Assembly: GCA_048268885.1 (NCBI GenBank)
Contig: JBLWUP010000013.1
Coordinates: forward strand, 1-64,000
Direction: 5' to 3'
DNA: 64,000 nt
Source: Pelagibius sp048268885
GTDB taxonomy: Bacteria > Pseudomonadota > Alphaproteobacteria > Kiloniellales > Kiloniellaceae
Position numbers and translations under genes: made by a program. The notes below the pieces were generated by a model. The model made no database searches. It was given only the letters and a program-made list of their open reading frames with translations, and had not been told where the DNA came from. This document shows, one piece after another, positions 33,199 to 41,649 of this stretch; within the stretch, counting starts at the first letter, position 1, and the number at the start of each line of letters is the position of its first letter.

Positions 33199-33994
33199 GA
33201 CGGCGGCCCTGGCCGCCGCCATCCTCGCCGCGCTGATCCTCGGCTTCGCCGGGGCCGCCCTGGCGGAAACGCCGGAGGAGAAAGGCCGGTCCATCGCCGA
33301 GGAAATGGACCGCCGCGACCTCGGCTTCGAGGACAGCTATTCAGAACTGAAGATGGTCCTGGCCAACAAGCAGGGCCAGAGCAGCAGCCGCGAGCTGCGC
33401 ATCCAGACCCTGGAGGTGCCGGGGCGCGAGACCGGCGACAAGTCGCTGATCGTCTTCGACCATCCCCGCGACATCGAGGGCACGGCCTTCCTCAGTTTCA
33501 CCAAGATCCTGGAGCCCGACGACCAGTGGCTCTACCTGCCGGCGCTGAAGCGGGTGAAGCGCATTTCCTCGGCCAACAAGTCCGGGCCCTTCGTGGGCAG
33601 CGAGTTCGCCTACGAGGACATGCTGTCCCAGGAGGTCGACAAGTACGACTACCGCTGGCTGCGCGACGAGGCCTGCGGCCCGCTGACCTGTTTCGTCGTG
33701 GAGCGCTATCCGCTCTACGAGAGCTCCGGCTATACCCGCCAGGTGGTGTGGATCGACCAGCAGGAGTACCGCGCCCAGCGCGTCGATTTCTACGACCGCA
33801 AGGACTCCCTGCTGAAGACCCTGACCTTCGACGGCTACCACCAGTACCTCGACCAGTACTGGCGTGCCGACGACTGGTTCATGCTCAACCACCAGACCGG
33901 CAAGACCACGCGCCTGACCTTCGGCAACTGGGAGTTCCGCATCGGCCTCGACGACGGCGACCTCAACCCCAACCGGCTGAAGCGCCTGCGCTGA
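33158..33994 (+). CDS. LolA-like outer-membrane lipoprotein-sorting family protein
   Basis: 278 residues. The N-terminus holds a hydrophobic export signal (AALAAAILAALILGFAGAALA, cleavage near residue 36). The mature part has YSELKMVLANKQGQSSSRELRIQTLE, SLIVFDHPRDIEGTAFLSFTKI, DDQWLYLPALKRVKRISSANKSGPFVGSEFAYEDM, the hallmark run of LolA-like partners encoded beside RND exporters. It is periplasmic and probably carries a hydrophobic substrate away from the exporter. The start lies inside the exporter gene (41-bp overlap), so translation is coupled. Confidence 0.82.
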   Translation: MPTPLMPLHKRPTETAALAAAILAALILGFAGAALAETPEEKGRSIAEEMDRRDLGFEDSYSELKMVLANKQGQSSSRELRIQTLEVPGRETGDKSLIVFDHPRDIEGTAFLSFTKILEPDDQWLYLPALKRVKRISSANKSGPFVGSEFAYEDMLSQEVDKYDYRWLRDEACGPLTCFVVERYPLYESSGYTRQVVWIDQQEYRAQRVDFYDRKDSLLKTLTFDGYHQYLDQYWRADDWFMLNHQTGKTTRLTFGNWEFRIGLDDGDLNPNRLKRLR

Positions 33995-34096
33995 CCTGAC
34001 GGGACCGGGGAGTTTGCGGCACGTGCTCCTTCGCTCCCTCCTTGTGGGGGAGAGCCAGGGACGGGGGCGATCTTAGATCCGAACCGGCGCTGCCGC

Positions 34097-34777
34097 TTAT
34101 TCCGCCGCCTGGCGGGCGGCGAGCAGGTTGGCCTGGACCTGGGAAAGATGGCGCAGCATGGACTGGCTGGCGCCCTCCATGTCGCGCTCCTCGATGGCCT
34201 TCACCAGCAACTCGTGCTCCTTGAAGCTGTGGTGGTCTTTCGGCGGCCGGTCGACCTTGTTGCGCAGGCGGCCCCAGACCACGGCGCGGCGCACCGCGTT
34301 CAGGGTGTCGAAGAGGGCCAGCAGCACCGTGTTGTGCGCCGCCTCCGCCACCGTGCGGTGCAGACGGTTGTCGCAATTCTCGTACTGGCGCCAGGTCTGC
34401 GCCTGGCGTGAGGCCAGCATGCACTGCTTCAGCTCGGCGATATCGCCGGCGGTGGCGTTCAGCGCCGCCTCGCGGGCGATCTGCGGCTCGATCAACAGGC
34501 GCGCCTGCATGACCTCGCGCGGGTTGGTCAGGGCCGCGATCCCGGCGACGTCGGAATACTCCTTGGCCGGCCGGGTGCCGATGAAGGTGCCCTTGCCGAC
34601 ATGGCGCCACAGTTCGCCGTTGCTCTCCATCACCGCCAGGGCCTTGCGCAGCTCGCCGCGCGAGACGCCGAGGATGTCACAGAGCTCGCGTTCCGGGGGC
34701 AGACGGGTGTTGGCGGGAAGATCGCGCTGCGCCAGATAGGCGCGCAACTGCGTCAAAGCTCCCTGTCCCTGATCCAT
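34097..34777 (-). CDS. GntR-family regulator, FadR/FCD type
   Basis: 226 residues. N-terminal winged helix: LRAYLAQRDLPANTRLPPERELCDILGVSRGELRKALAVMESNGELWRHVGKGTFIG. C-terminal FCD domain (about 90-220) with IEPQIAREAAL, NCDNRLHRTVAEAAHN and FKEHELLVKAIEERD; the Asp/His positions fit the metal-binding FCD type. It is divergent from the FAH/ABC catabolic operon and likely represses it until an organic acid binds. A near-palindrome in the shared intergenic region is the candidate operator. Confidence 0.87.
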   Translation of the reverse strand: MDQGQGALTQLRAYLAQRDLPANTRLPPERELCDILGVSRGELRKALAVMESNGELWRHVGKGTFIGTRPAKEYSDVAGIAALTNPREVMQARLLIEPQIAREAALNATAGDIAELKQCMLASRQAQTWRQYENCDNRLHRTVAEAAHNTVLLALFDTLNAVRRAVVWGRLRNKVDRPPKDHHSFKEHELLVKAIEERDMEGASQSMLRHLSQVQANLLAARQAAE

Positions 34778-34886
34778 ACCGACTCCGTCTTAGTTCTGCG
34801 GCCACGAAGCGGCCCCCCGAAAAACGCGGGCACCCTAGGCGTAGCCTATAACGCAGTCAATTGCGGCTGACCAATATAAATCAATT

Positions 34887-34912
34887 GCTAAACCAATCAA
34901 TAATTGGTTAGC
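34887..34912. promoter_or_regulatory. Candidate GntR operator
   Basis: GCTAAACCAAT-CAATA-ATTGGTTAGC is an almost perfect inverted repeat (one A missing in the right arm). It sits in an AT-rich stretch (34841-34915) about 110 bp upstream of the GntR start. No confident -35/-10 pair was found. Confidence 0.6.
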
Positions 34913-34944
34913 CTTTGGTCCTCAGCAATAAGGCCTGCCGCCCG

Positions 34945-34962
34945 CCGCGCCAAGCGGCGCGG
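34945..34962 (+). other. GC-rich leader hairpin
   Basis: CCGCGCC (34945-34951) pairs with GGCGCGG (34956-34962) over a 4-nt loop, in the leader of the FAH operon, between the putative operator and a small open frame. No T run follows, so it is not a plain terminator. Confidence 0.4.
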
Positions 34963-34995
34963 TGAAATGAACAAGAAGGCCGGGGAGGAACAGAC

Positions 34996-35187
34996 ATGCC
35001 GCAACGTCGCGCCGCGACTCGTCGTGCGATGGGCAGAACCTGGCGGCCAGCCGGGTGGAACCGCCGCGAGTCTTCATCCCGTCCGGCACCGTCTGTCGCG
35101 GCTCCTCCGGGCCGCAACAAGACCGACTGCCGGCCCCGCATCTTTCTTCAGGCAAACAAGGGGATCCGCATTCCATGCGCTTTGTGA
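34996..35187 (+). CDS. Possible leader peptide ORF
   Basis: 63 codons with an unusually good ribosome site, GGGGAGGA at 34982-34989, six bases before the ATG. The product is rich in Arg and Pro and has no recognised domain. It overlaps the start of the FAH gene by 13 bp, so its translation could be coupled to that of the FAH gene. This is a weak call: the strong ribosome site is the only evidence. Confidence 0.35.
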   Translation: MPQRRAATRRAMGRTWRPAGWNRRESSSRPAPSVAAPPGRNKTDCRPRIFLQANKGIRIPCAL

Positions 35188-36119
35188 CCTATGAGTCGGA
35201 CGGCGCGCCGCGGCCCGGCCTGCTCATCGACAACGACACCATCGTCGACCTGCCCAAGGCCTTCGCGCTGGCCCGGGGGCAAGAAACCGAGAGCCCGTCC
35301 AACCTTCTCGACGTCATTCGTGGCGGCGGGGCGATGCTCGAAGCCTGCGCAGAGATCGCCCGGGACGCCACGGCGGGCAAACTGGCCGCCGCCTGCCTGC
35401 CCGCTGCCAAGGCCGCCCTCCTGGCGCCGATCCCGCGGCCGGCGAAGAACGTGTTTTGCGTCGGCAGCAACTACCGCGCCCATGTCACCGAGGCCAGCCG
35501 CGCGCAGAAGAAAGAAGACAAGGTGCCCGATCATCCGGTGTTCTTCACCAAACCCCCGACGGCGGTGGTCGGCCCGGGCGGCACCATCCGGCTCGATCCG
35601 GGGATCTCTCAGAAGATGGACTACGAAGTGGAACTCGGCGTGGTCTTCGGCAAGCCGGGGCGTGACATTCCGGCAGCCGAAGCCGTCAATCACATCTTCG
35701 GCTTCACGATCATCAACGACATCACCGCCCGCGACGTTCAACGCCGCCACGGCGGCCAGTTCCTGAAGGGTAAGGGCCTGGACACGACCTGCCCCTTGGG
35801 CCCGCTGATCGTCACCCTGGATGAACTGCCGAACTTCGAAAACCTCCGCATCAGCCTCAAGGTCAACGACCAGGTGCGGCAGGACGGCAACACCGGCTCG
35901 ATGATCTTCTCGATTGCGCGGCTGATCGAGTCCCTGTCGGAGGGAATGACCCTGGAGCCCGGCGACCTGCTGGCGACCGGTACGCCGTCCGGTGTCGGCT
36001 ATGCCATGGACCCGCCGTGCTTCCTGCAGGGCGGCGACAAAGTAACTTGCGAGATCGAAGGTATTGGTCAGCTTGAAAATACTGTCCAAGACGTTTCCTC
36101 GGCGGTCAACGCCGCCTAG
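35175..36119 (+). CDS. Fumarylacetoacetate hydrolase family protein (large type)
   Basis: 314 residues. N-terminal domain MRFVTYESDGAPRPGLLI. Core FAH domain (about 90-300) with NVFCVGSNYRAHVTEA, FTKPPTAVVGPGGTI, DYEVELGVVFGK (metal-binding Glu residues), GFTIINDITARDVQ, DTTCPLGPLIV and GDLLATGTPSGVG. The family cleaves or hydrates 2,4-dioxo acids and dehydrates 2-keto-3-deoxy sugar acids. Next to an IlvD/Edd dehydratase and an Ldh dehydrogenase, a sugar-acid or dioxo-acid step is likely. ATG 35175 is supported by the family start MRFVTY; an earlier frame is unlike the family. Confidence 0.82.
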   Translation: MRFVTYESDGAPRPGLLIDNDTIVDLPKAFALARGQETESPSNLLDVIRGGGAMLEACAEIARDATAGKLAAACLPAAKAALLAPIPRPAKNVFCVGSNYRAHVTEASRAQKKEDKVPDHPVFFTKPPTAVVGPGGTIRLDPGISQKMDYEVELGVVFGKPGRDIPAAEAVNHIFGFTIINDITARDVQRRHGGQFLKGKGLDTTCPLGPLIVTLDELPNFENLRISLKVNDQVRQDGNTGSMIFSIARLIESLSEGMTLEPGDLLATGTPSGVGYAMDPPCFLQGGDKVTCEIEGIGQLENTVQDVSSAVNAA

Positions 36120-36200
36120 GAAACCAATAACAAACCCAATAACAAACTGGGACTAAAGGATCCGCTAAGGATTTCCAAAGTCCAAATACGGGAGGACACT
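36120..36200 (+). repeat. Short tandem repeat in the binding-protein gene leader
   Basis: CCAATAACAAAC occurs twice back to back, at about 36124-36147. A good ribosome site (GGGAGGA) stands ahead of the ATG at 36201. Function unknown. Confidence 0.4.
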
Positions 36201-37205
36201 ATGAAAAGCTTTTCTTATCTGAAGACAATTGCGGGGGCTGCCCTCGTCGCGGGCGCGATGGGCATCGCGGCGATGCCGGCGCAGGCCCAGGACAAGGGCA
36301 GCATGCGGGTCGCCTTCGGCGATGTTCCCGGTGGCGAGATGGTGAACTTCATGATCGCCGTCGCCCGCGCCGAGGAACGTGGCGTCAAAGTCGAGACCTC
36401 GTTTCTGCAATCCGAAGACCTGGCGGCCCAGGCCATCGTCAGCGGCCAGGCCGACATCGGCGTCGGCACGCCCTATGCGCTGATCCAGAAGGTCAACGCG
36501 CCGATCCGTATGTTCTACCAGCTGTCCATGCTGCGCTTCTATCCGGTCGTCAACGGCGAGAAGTACAAGTCCTGGGAGGATCTCGACGGTGCCGACGTTG
36601 CCGTGCACGGCCGTGGTTCGGGCACCGAGGCGCTCATGCAGCTGATGGCCAAGGAGCATGGGATCACCTTCAACTCGGTGAGCTACGTCCCGGGCTCGGG
36701 CGTGCGCGCCGGCGCGCTGCTGCAGGGCCGGATCGATGCTTCGATCGTCGACTACGAGCGCAAGCGCCTGCTGGAGCGTGAAGCGCCCGGCAAGTTCGTC
36801 TTCTTGCCTCTGCCCGACGTGAAAGCCACCGACGAAGCCCTCTATGCCAACAAGAACTGGCTGGAGAGCGAGAAGGAAGCCGTGTCGATCCTGGTCGAGG
36901 AACTGATCAAGACCTGGCGGGAGATCAATGAAGATCCCAAGGCCATCGTCGCGCTGCGCGAGAAGTACAACGTCCTTCCCGATATCGAGAAGGTCGAAGT
37001 GGACGAGCTCGTGCCGGCCTTCACCCAGGGCGTGGAAATCGACCTCTATCCGGCCAACGGCGGCAGCGCCGAATCCGTGAAGGAAGACTTCGTGTTCTTC
37101 ACGACCTCGGGGTCGCTGGACGGTGATGCCTCGGCCCTAAAGGTCGAGGACTACTGGTATCTCACCCCTGTCGATGATGCCGTGAACAAGTTGGGCAAGA
37201 TGTAA
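36201..37205 (+). CDS. ABC transporter substrate-binding protein (NMT1/TauA-like)
   Basis: 334 residues. Signal peptide: MKSFSYLKTIAGAALVAGAMGIAAMPAQAQ, cleavage near residue 30. Mature part: DVPGGEMVNFMIAVARAEERGVKVE, ASGQADIG-like VSGQADIGVGTPYALIQ, WEDLDGADVAVHGRGSGTEALMQL and GALLQGRIDASIVDYERKRLLE. This is the pattern of TauA/SsuA/NMT1 proteins that bind small acids or sulfonates in the periplasm. It is the first gene of an importer (permease, ATPase, permease) placed inside a GntR-controlled catabolic operon, so it likely imports that pathway's substrate. A hairpin follows it. Confidence 0.82.
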   Translation: MKSFSYLKTIAGAALVAGAMGIAAMPAQAQDKGSMRVAFGDVPGGEMVNFMIAVARAEERGVKVETSFLQSEDLAAQAIVSGQADIGVGTPYALIQKVNAPIRMFYQLSMLRFYPVVNGEKYKSWEDLDGADVAVHGRGSGTEALMQLMAKEHGITFNSVSYVPGSGVRAGALLQGRIDASIVDYERKRLLEREAPGKFVFLPLPDVKATDEALYANKNWLESEKEAVSILVEELIKTWREINEDPKAIVALREKYNVLPDIEKVEVDELVPAFTQGVEIDLYPANGGSAESVKEDFVFFTTSGSLDGDASALKVEDYWYLTPVDDAVNKLGKM

Positions 37206-37255
37206 GCCTGAGCTTCTGTACTGATCTTTGTACTCATTGCGATACCCCTGCAACT

Positions 37256-37293
37256 GGCGGCAGCGCCCTCTCAGCAAAGCTGACGCTGCCGCC
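37256..37293 (+). promoter_or_regulatory. Long hairpin between binding-protein and permease genes
   Basis: GGCGGCAGCG pairs with CGCTGCCGCC, and TCAGC-AAA-GCTGA extends it, giving 15 bp with a 5-nt bulge (CCCTC). The tail GTTTCTCTCC is only weakly T-rich. It probably acts as a partial terminator or 3' mRNA stabiliser, giving more binding protein than membrane components. Confidence 0.65.
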
Positions 37294-37328
37294 GTTTCTC
37301 TCCAGACAGGAGGTTTGAAGACCAGTTG

Positions 37329-38150
37329 ATGGCCACGACAGCATCATCGACGCCGACAGCTGCCGAAGGTTCCGGGCCGGCGGACACAAGTGCCGCGCTG
37401 AAGCACGTGCCGCTCTATCGCTTGCTTTCGATCATCGGCGTCTTCGCGCTCTGGGAAATTGCCGGCATGATCCCGATCAGCGTCGCCTTCCCGACCTTCA
37501 GTTCGACCATTCAGGCGCTTTTTGAGATGACCGCCGACGGCCGGATGATCCACGCCTTCGGCGAAACCCTGAAGCCCCTGGCCATCGGCGTCACGATCTC
37601 GGCGGTCTTCGGCGTCGCCATCGGGGTCGGAATGGGCCTCAACCGCCTGTTCCAGTGGATGTGGGAGCCGATCTTCGTCGTCCTGCAGGCGTCACCCGTC
37701 GCCGCACTCATTCCGCTTATCACCTATGCTTACGGGATCGGGCTCACCGCCAAGACGGTGGCGGTCATCATTCTCGCCTCCCCGATCATCGTCCTGAACA
37801 CCTACAAGGCGGTCCGCAACGCGAGCCCGACGCTGATCCAGATGTGCCGCTCGTTCCAGGGCAACCGCCTGCAGGAGATCCTCCTGGTCATCATCCCGAA
37901 CGCCGCGCCGGTGATCTTCGCCGGGCTGCGGCTCGGCGTGGCCGCCGGCTTTATCGGAGTCATCCTCGCCGAACTGCTGATCACCCCGACGGGCCTCGGC
38001 GACATCATCTCCTACCACCGCTCGATTGCCGAGTACGCCCACATGTATGCCGCGGTCTTCGCGATCATCGTTTTCTCGGCCGTCATGGTCGGACTCCTGG
38101 AAAAGGTCGAAACCAACTACTTCCGGCCGGAAAAGAAGAAAGGTCAATGA
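37329..38150 (+). CDS. ABC transporter permease (SsuC/TauC-like), first
   Basis: 273 residues with about six membrane segments. Binding-protein-dependent permease domain: SVFGVAIGVGMGLNRLFQWMWEPIF-like region, then the EAA-type coupling loop NASPTLIQMCRSFQGNRLQEILLVIIPNAAPVIFAGLRLGVAAGFIGVILAELL. It forms the importer with the ATPase and a second permease encoded next. The ATG at 37329 and TTG at 37326 are adjacent; AGGAGG lies 12-15 bp upstream. The stop overlaps the ATPase start by ATGA. Confidence 0.82.
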   Translation: MATTASSTPTAAEGSGPADTSAALKHVPLYRLLSIIGVFALWEIAGMIPISVAFPTFSSTIQALFEMTADGRMIHAFGETLKPLAIGVTISAVFGVAIGVGMGLNRLFQWMWEPIFVVLQASPVAALIPLITYAYGIGLTAKTVAVIILASPIIVLNTYKAVRNASPTLIQMCRSFQGNRLQEILLVIIPNAAPVIFAGLRLGVAAGFIGVILAELLITPTGLGDIISYHRSIAEYAHMYAAVFAIIVFSAVMVGLLEKVETNYFRPEKKKGQ

Positions 38151-38959
38151 TGGCTAGTGCACCTGCGATGTCTGCGCCCAGCGACGCGCAGCCTGTCTCC
38201 GACGAGAACATCGTCGAGGTTCGGAACATCTCCAAGTTCTACGGCTCCGACATCCATGCCCTGGATTCGATCAATCTCGGCTTTCCGACCGGCCAGATGA
38301 CCACCCTTCTGGGGCCCAGCGGCTGCGGCAAGACGACCTTGCTGAAGATCGTCGCCGGCCTGCTGGAGCCGAGCGGCGGCGAGGTCTTCGTCAAGGGCAA
38401 GCCGGTGACCGGACCGGGCCCGGAGCGGGCTTTCGTCTTCCAGGACTTCGCCTTGCTGCCCTGGGCCACGGTGCTGCGCAATGTCGCCTTCGGCCTGGAG
38501 CTGACCCGCAGGCCCAAGGCGGAGCGCGAGGAAAAGGCGCGCCACTACATCGCCGAGGTGGGACTGGCGGGCTTTGAGGAGAAATATCCCCACGAGCTCT
38601 CCGGCGGCATGCGCCAGAGAGTCGGCCTGGCAAGGGCACTGTCGGTCAACGCCGATGTCCTGCTTATGGACGAGCCCTTCTCCGCCGTCGACGAGCAGAC
38701 CCGCCGGAAGTTTCAGGAAGATCTGCTGCATCTCCTCTCGGTGGAGAAAAAGACGGTGATCTTCGTCACCCATTCGATCGAGGAGGCGGTCTACGTCTCC
38801 GACCAGATCGTTCTCCTGTCGCCCCGGCCGGGCCGCATCCATTCGATCATCCGGCCGGAGATCAGCCGCGACTCCAGCCCCGACGATATCAGGCGCGACA
38901 AGGCCTACCTCGACACCGTCGAGGAGATCTGGAGCGACCTGCGCAAGTATCTGGATTGA
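38147..38959 (+). CDS. ABC transporter ATPase (SsuB/TauB-like)
   Basis: 270 residues. Walker A GPSGCGKTT (about 61-69), Q-loop FVFQDFALLPW, signature LSGGMRQRVGLARAL, Walker B VLLMDEPFSAVDEQTR and H-loop FVTHSIEEAVYVSD. These are the NitT/TauT ATPase motifs in order. The first 25 residues are a variable leader. It energises import of the substrate captured by the protein encoded at 36201. The 4-bp ATGA overlap with the upstream permease gene shows coupling. Confidence 0.87.
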   Translation: MMASAPAMSAPSDAQPVSDENIVEVRNISKFYGSDIHALDSINLGFPTGQMTTLLGPSGCGKTTLLKIVAGLLEPSGGEVFVKGKPVTGPGPERAFVFQDFALLPWATVLRNVAFGLELTRRPKAEREEKARHYIAEVGLAGFEEKYPHELSGGMRQRVGLARALSVNADVLLMDEPFSAVDEQTRRKFQEDLLHLLSVEKKTVIFVTHSIEEAVYVSDQIVLLSPRPGRIHSIIRPEISRDSSPDDIRRDKAYLDTVEEIWSDLRKYLD

Positions 38960-38969
38960 AGGCCGCAAG

Positions 38970-39725
38970 ATGACTCTCTATGGATATCGGGTCCCCCCCG
39001 CCTACTCGCTGCTGATCTGGATCGCGCTGTGGGAGATTGCCGGCCGCCTGGAACTGGCCTTCATCCTGCCGCCCTTTTCCGCCGTGGTGGAGCAACTCTT
39101 CGTGCTGCTGCAGCGTCCGGATTTCCACACTGCCGCCCTGCAGACACTGCGCTCCTTCGTCATCGGCATGGTGATCGCCATCGTCGGCGGCGTCGCGCTG
39201 GGCTTCCTCATGGGCCGCAACCGCATGGCCAACAGCATCCTCGGCATGTGGGTGAACATCTTCGCCAGCGCCCCCTTGTCTTCCCTGGTGCCGGTGCTGA
39301 TGCTGCTGTTCGGTCTCGGCTCGACGACGATCATCGTTACGGTGGTGCTCTTTTCGATCTGGATCATCGCCCTCGACACCTACGCCGGGGTAAAGCACAT
39401 CTCGCCCTCGCTCGCGGAGATGGGGCATTCCTTCGGCGCCAGCCGCTGGCAGCTGCTGACAAGGGTCCTGTTCTGGGCGGCCTTGCCGGAGATCCTCGCC
39501 GGCATCCGCATGGGACTGATCCGCGCCGTCAAGGGAATCGTGATCGGCCAGCTGCTGGTCTCGGTGGTCGCTCTGGGCCGGCTGTTCCGCACCTTTTCCG
39601 ACAATTTCCAGTTCGAGGAGTTCTGGGCCCTGACGCTCATCCTCTTCGTCTTCGCCTTGGCGTTCTCATCGCTGATCGGCTGGCTGGAACACAAGGTTGA
39701 ATACTATGCCGGCTCGCGGATCTAA
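38970..39725 (+). CDS. ABC transporter permease (SsuC/TauC-like), second
   Basis: 251 residues, about six membrane segments. SLLIWIALWEIAGRLELAFILPPFSAVVEQL at the start, LRSFVIGMVIAIVGGVALGFLMGRNRM, and the coupling loop ISPSLAEMGHSFGASRWQLLTRVLFWAALPEILAGIRMGLIRAVKGIVIGQLLVS. It pairs with the permease encoded at 37329 into a heterodimer, a layout found in some NitT/TauT systems. 10 bp separate it from the ATPase gene. Confidence 0.82.
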   Translation: MTLYGYRVPPAYSLLIWIALWEIAGRLELAFILPPFSAVVEQLFVLLQRPDFHTAALQTLRSFVIGMVIAIVGGVALGFLMGRNRMANSILGMWVNIFASAPLSSLVPVLMLLFGLGSTTIIVTVVLFSIWIIALDTYAGVKHISPSLAEMGHSFGASRWQLLTRVLFWAALPEILAGIRMGLIRAVKGIVIGQLLVSVVALGRLFRTFSDNFQFEEFWALTLILFVFALAFSSLIGWLEHKVEYYAGSRI

Positions 39726-39755
39726 GTGGTGCCGGACGGCACCCGGAAGCCCGGC

Positions 39756-40814
39756 ATGAGCGCGACCCTCCAGCGCTACCCCGCCGCCGAGATAGCGCGC
39801 TTCCTGCGCGCCGCCTTCGGCGCGCTCGGCGTGCCGGAGAGCGATGCTGAAACCGTCGCCGGCCTGATGGTGAAGGCCGATCTCTACGGCTATGACACCC
39901 ACGGCAGCTTTCGCCTGCGCCAGTACGTCAACCGGCTGCGCGACGGCGGCACCAACCCGCGTGCCGAGATCAGCATCGCTCAGGAGACTTCATCGACAGC
40001 GGTGGTCGACGGCGACAACGGCCTGGGCCACCTGCCGATGCTCTTTGCCACCAGACTTGCGATGCGAAAGGCCGAGGACCACGGTATCGGCTGGGTCGGT
40101 GTGCGCAACGGCAACCACGCCGGGCCGGCATCGATCTACGTGAACCTGCCGGTCGAGCAGGACATGATCGGCCTCTACGCCGCCGTCGGCAGTGCCAATC
40201 ACGTCCCGCCTTTCGGCGGTATGGACCTCTTGCTCGGCACCAACCCCATGGCCATTGCCGTCCCGGCGGGCAAGTCGGCGCCCTTCGTTCTGGACATGGC
40301 GACGACGGTGGCGGCGGCCGGAAAAATCAAGACGCTGGCTCAGCGTGGCGAGATGATGCCCGAAGGCTGGATGGTCGGGCGCGACGGCAAACCCCTGACC
40401 GACCCGACACGCCAGGCCGAGGGATTACTGCTGCCCATCGGCGGGCCCAAGGGTTACGGCCTGGCCATGGCCATCGGCCTGCTGGCCGGCACCCTCAACG
40501 GCGCGGCCTTCGGCGACAATGTCGTCGACTTCACCAAGGACACCGCCACGCCCACCAATACCGGACAGTTCATCGCCGCCATTTCCGTTGCCGCCTTCGG
40601 CGACGTCGCGACCTTCAAGGCGACCGTCGACGAGGTCTTCGCGGAGATTCGCGAGTCGACTCCCCTGCCCGGCCACGACCCCGTGCGGATTCCCGGCGAC
40701 CAACGGGGCGCTATTTTCGAAGATAGGAACACGAACGGAATTCCGCTTCACCCCAACCTTGTCAAAACACTTCAAGACATCGCCGGAGAGTTGCAGATCC
40801 CGAGTCTGACTTAA
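39756..40814 (+). CDS. Malate/L-lactate dehydrogenase-family oxidoreductase (Ldh/MDH2)
   Basis: 352 residues. NAD(P)-dependent 2-hydroxyacid dehydrogenase of the MDH2 superfamily: ADLYGYDTHGSFRLRQYV, GLGHLPMLFATRLAMRKAEDHGIGWVGVRNGNHAGPASIYV (with catalytic His in NGNHAG), GTNPMAIAVPAG, LDMATTVAAAGKI, EGLLLPIGGPKGYGLAMAIGLLAGTLNGAAFG. Substrates in the family include ureidoglycolate, sulfolactate and sugar acids. In this operon it probably oxidises a 2-hydroxy acid to the 2-oxo acid used by the FAH enzymes. ATG 39756 was chosen over GTG 39726 because it follows GGAAG closely. Confidence 0.82.
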   Translation: MSATLQRYPAAEIARFLRAAFGALGVPESDAETVAGLMVKADLYGYDTHGSFRLRQYVNRLRDGGTNPRAEISIAQETSSTAVVDGDNGLGHLPMLFATRLAMRKAEDHGIGWVGVRNGNHAGPASIYVNLPVEQDMIGLYAAVGSANHVPPFGGMDLLLGTNPMAIAVPAGKSAPFVLDMATTVAAAGKIKTLAQRGEMMPEGWMVGRDGKPLTDPTRQAEGLLLPIGGPKGYGLAMAIGLLAGTLNGAAFGDNVVDFTKDTATPTNTGQFIAAISVAAFGDVATFKATVDEVFAEIRESTPLPGHDPVRIPGDQRGAIFEDRNTNGIPLHPNLVKTLQDIAGELQIPSLT

Positions 40815-40893
40815 AACCAGGCAAGGTCTGGCAAGCTCAGGGCAGCCGTACTACAAACCCTTTCACTCCACGCCACAGGGAAGACGATAGAGC

Positions 40894-41580
40894 ATGAGTT
40901 ACGTATTCACCCCCCCCGAACAGGTCCACATCCCGGTGCGCGGCAGCGACGCTCTCTTTCCGGTTCACCGCATCTACTGCGTCGGGCGCAACTATGCCGC
41001 CCACACCATCGAAATGGGCCACGACCCGGACCGGGAAGACCCCTTCTTTTTCCAGAAGAACCCGGACAACCTGGTGATCAACGGCGGCGACTTCCCCTAC
41101 CCGGCGCAGTCGAGCGACGTGCACCACGAGATCGAGATGGCCGTGGCCCTGCACAAGGGCGGCAAGGACATCCCGCTCGACAAGGCCATGGACCACGTCT
41201 GGGGCTACGGCGTGGCCCTCGACATGACCCGGCGCGACCTGCAAGGCGTGGCAAAGAAGGCCGGCAGGCCCTGGGAAGTGGGCAAGGCCTTCGAGCATTC
41301 CGCCCCCTGCAGCGAACTGGTGCCGGCCAGCGAGATCGGCCACCCGGCAACGGGCGCGGTCTGGCTGAAGGTCAACGGCGAAACCCGCCAGGAAGGCGAC
41401 CTGGGCCAGATGATCTGGAAGGTGCCGGAGATGATCTCCTACCTCTCCGGGCTCTTCGAACTGGCGCCCGGCGACGTCATCCTCTCCGGAACGCCTTCCG
41501 GCGTCGCGGCGGTCAACCGCGGCGACGTGCTGCACGGCCACATCGACGGCGTCGGCGAGCTGCACACCAAGGTCGTCTGA
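40894..41580 (+). CDS. Fumarylacetoacetate/fumarylpyruvate hydrolase family protein (small type)
   Basis: 228 residues, the short FAH type. PVHRIYCVGRNYAAHTIEMG, PFFFQKNPDNLVINGGDFPYP, DVHHEIEMAVALHKGGKDI (metal ligands Glu/Glu), WGYGVALDMTRRDLQGVAKKAGRPWEVGKAFEHSAPC and GDVILSGTPSGVAAV match the fumarylpyruvate-hydrolase group. It cleaves a C-C bond in a 2,4-dioxo acid. With the larger FAH gene at 35175 this operon has two family members, so two consecutive or alternative dioxo-acid steps are likely. It is followed by a terminator. Confidence 0.82.
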   Translation: MSYVFTPPEQVHIPVRGSDALFPVHRIYCVGRNYAAHTIEMGHDPDREDPFFFQKNPDNLVINGGDFPYPAQSSDVHHEIEMAVALHKGGKDIPLDKAMDHVWGYGVALDMTRRDLQGVAKKAGRPWEVGKAFEHSAPCSELVPASEIGHPATGAVWLKVNGETRQEGDLGQMIWKVPEMISYLSGLFELAPGDVILSGTPSGVAAVNRGDVLHGHIDGVGELHTKVV

Positions 41581-41604
41581 GAACAGCCTGCGCCGCAGGA
41601 CCAG

Positions 41605-41638
41605 CCGCCGCCGTCCCCACCCGGGGCGGCGGCGGTTT
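41605..41638 (+). terminator. Terminator between convergent FAH and dehydratase genes
   Basis: CCGCCGCCG pairs with CGGCGGCGG and CCCC-ACCC-GGGG extends it inside (one T bulge), giving 13 bp, followed by TTT. The T run is short. It lies between convergent genes. Confidence 0.6.
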
Positions 41639-41649
41639 CATGTTGGGCG

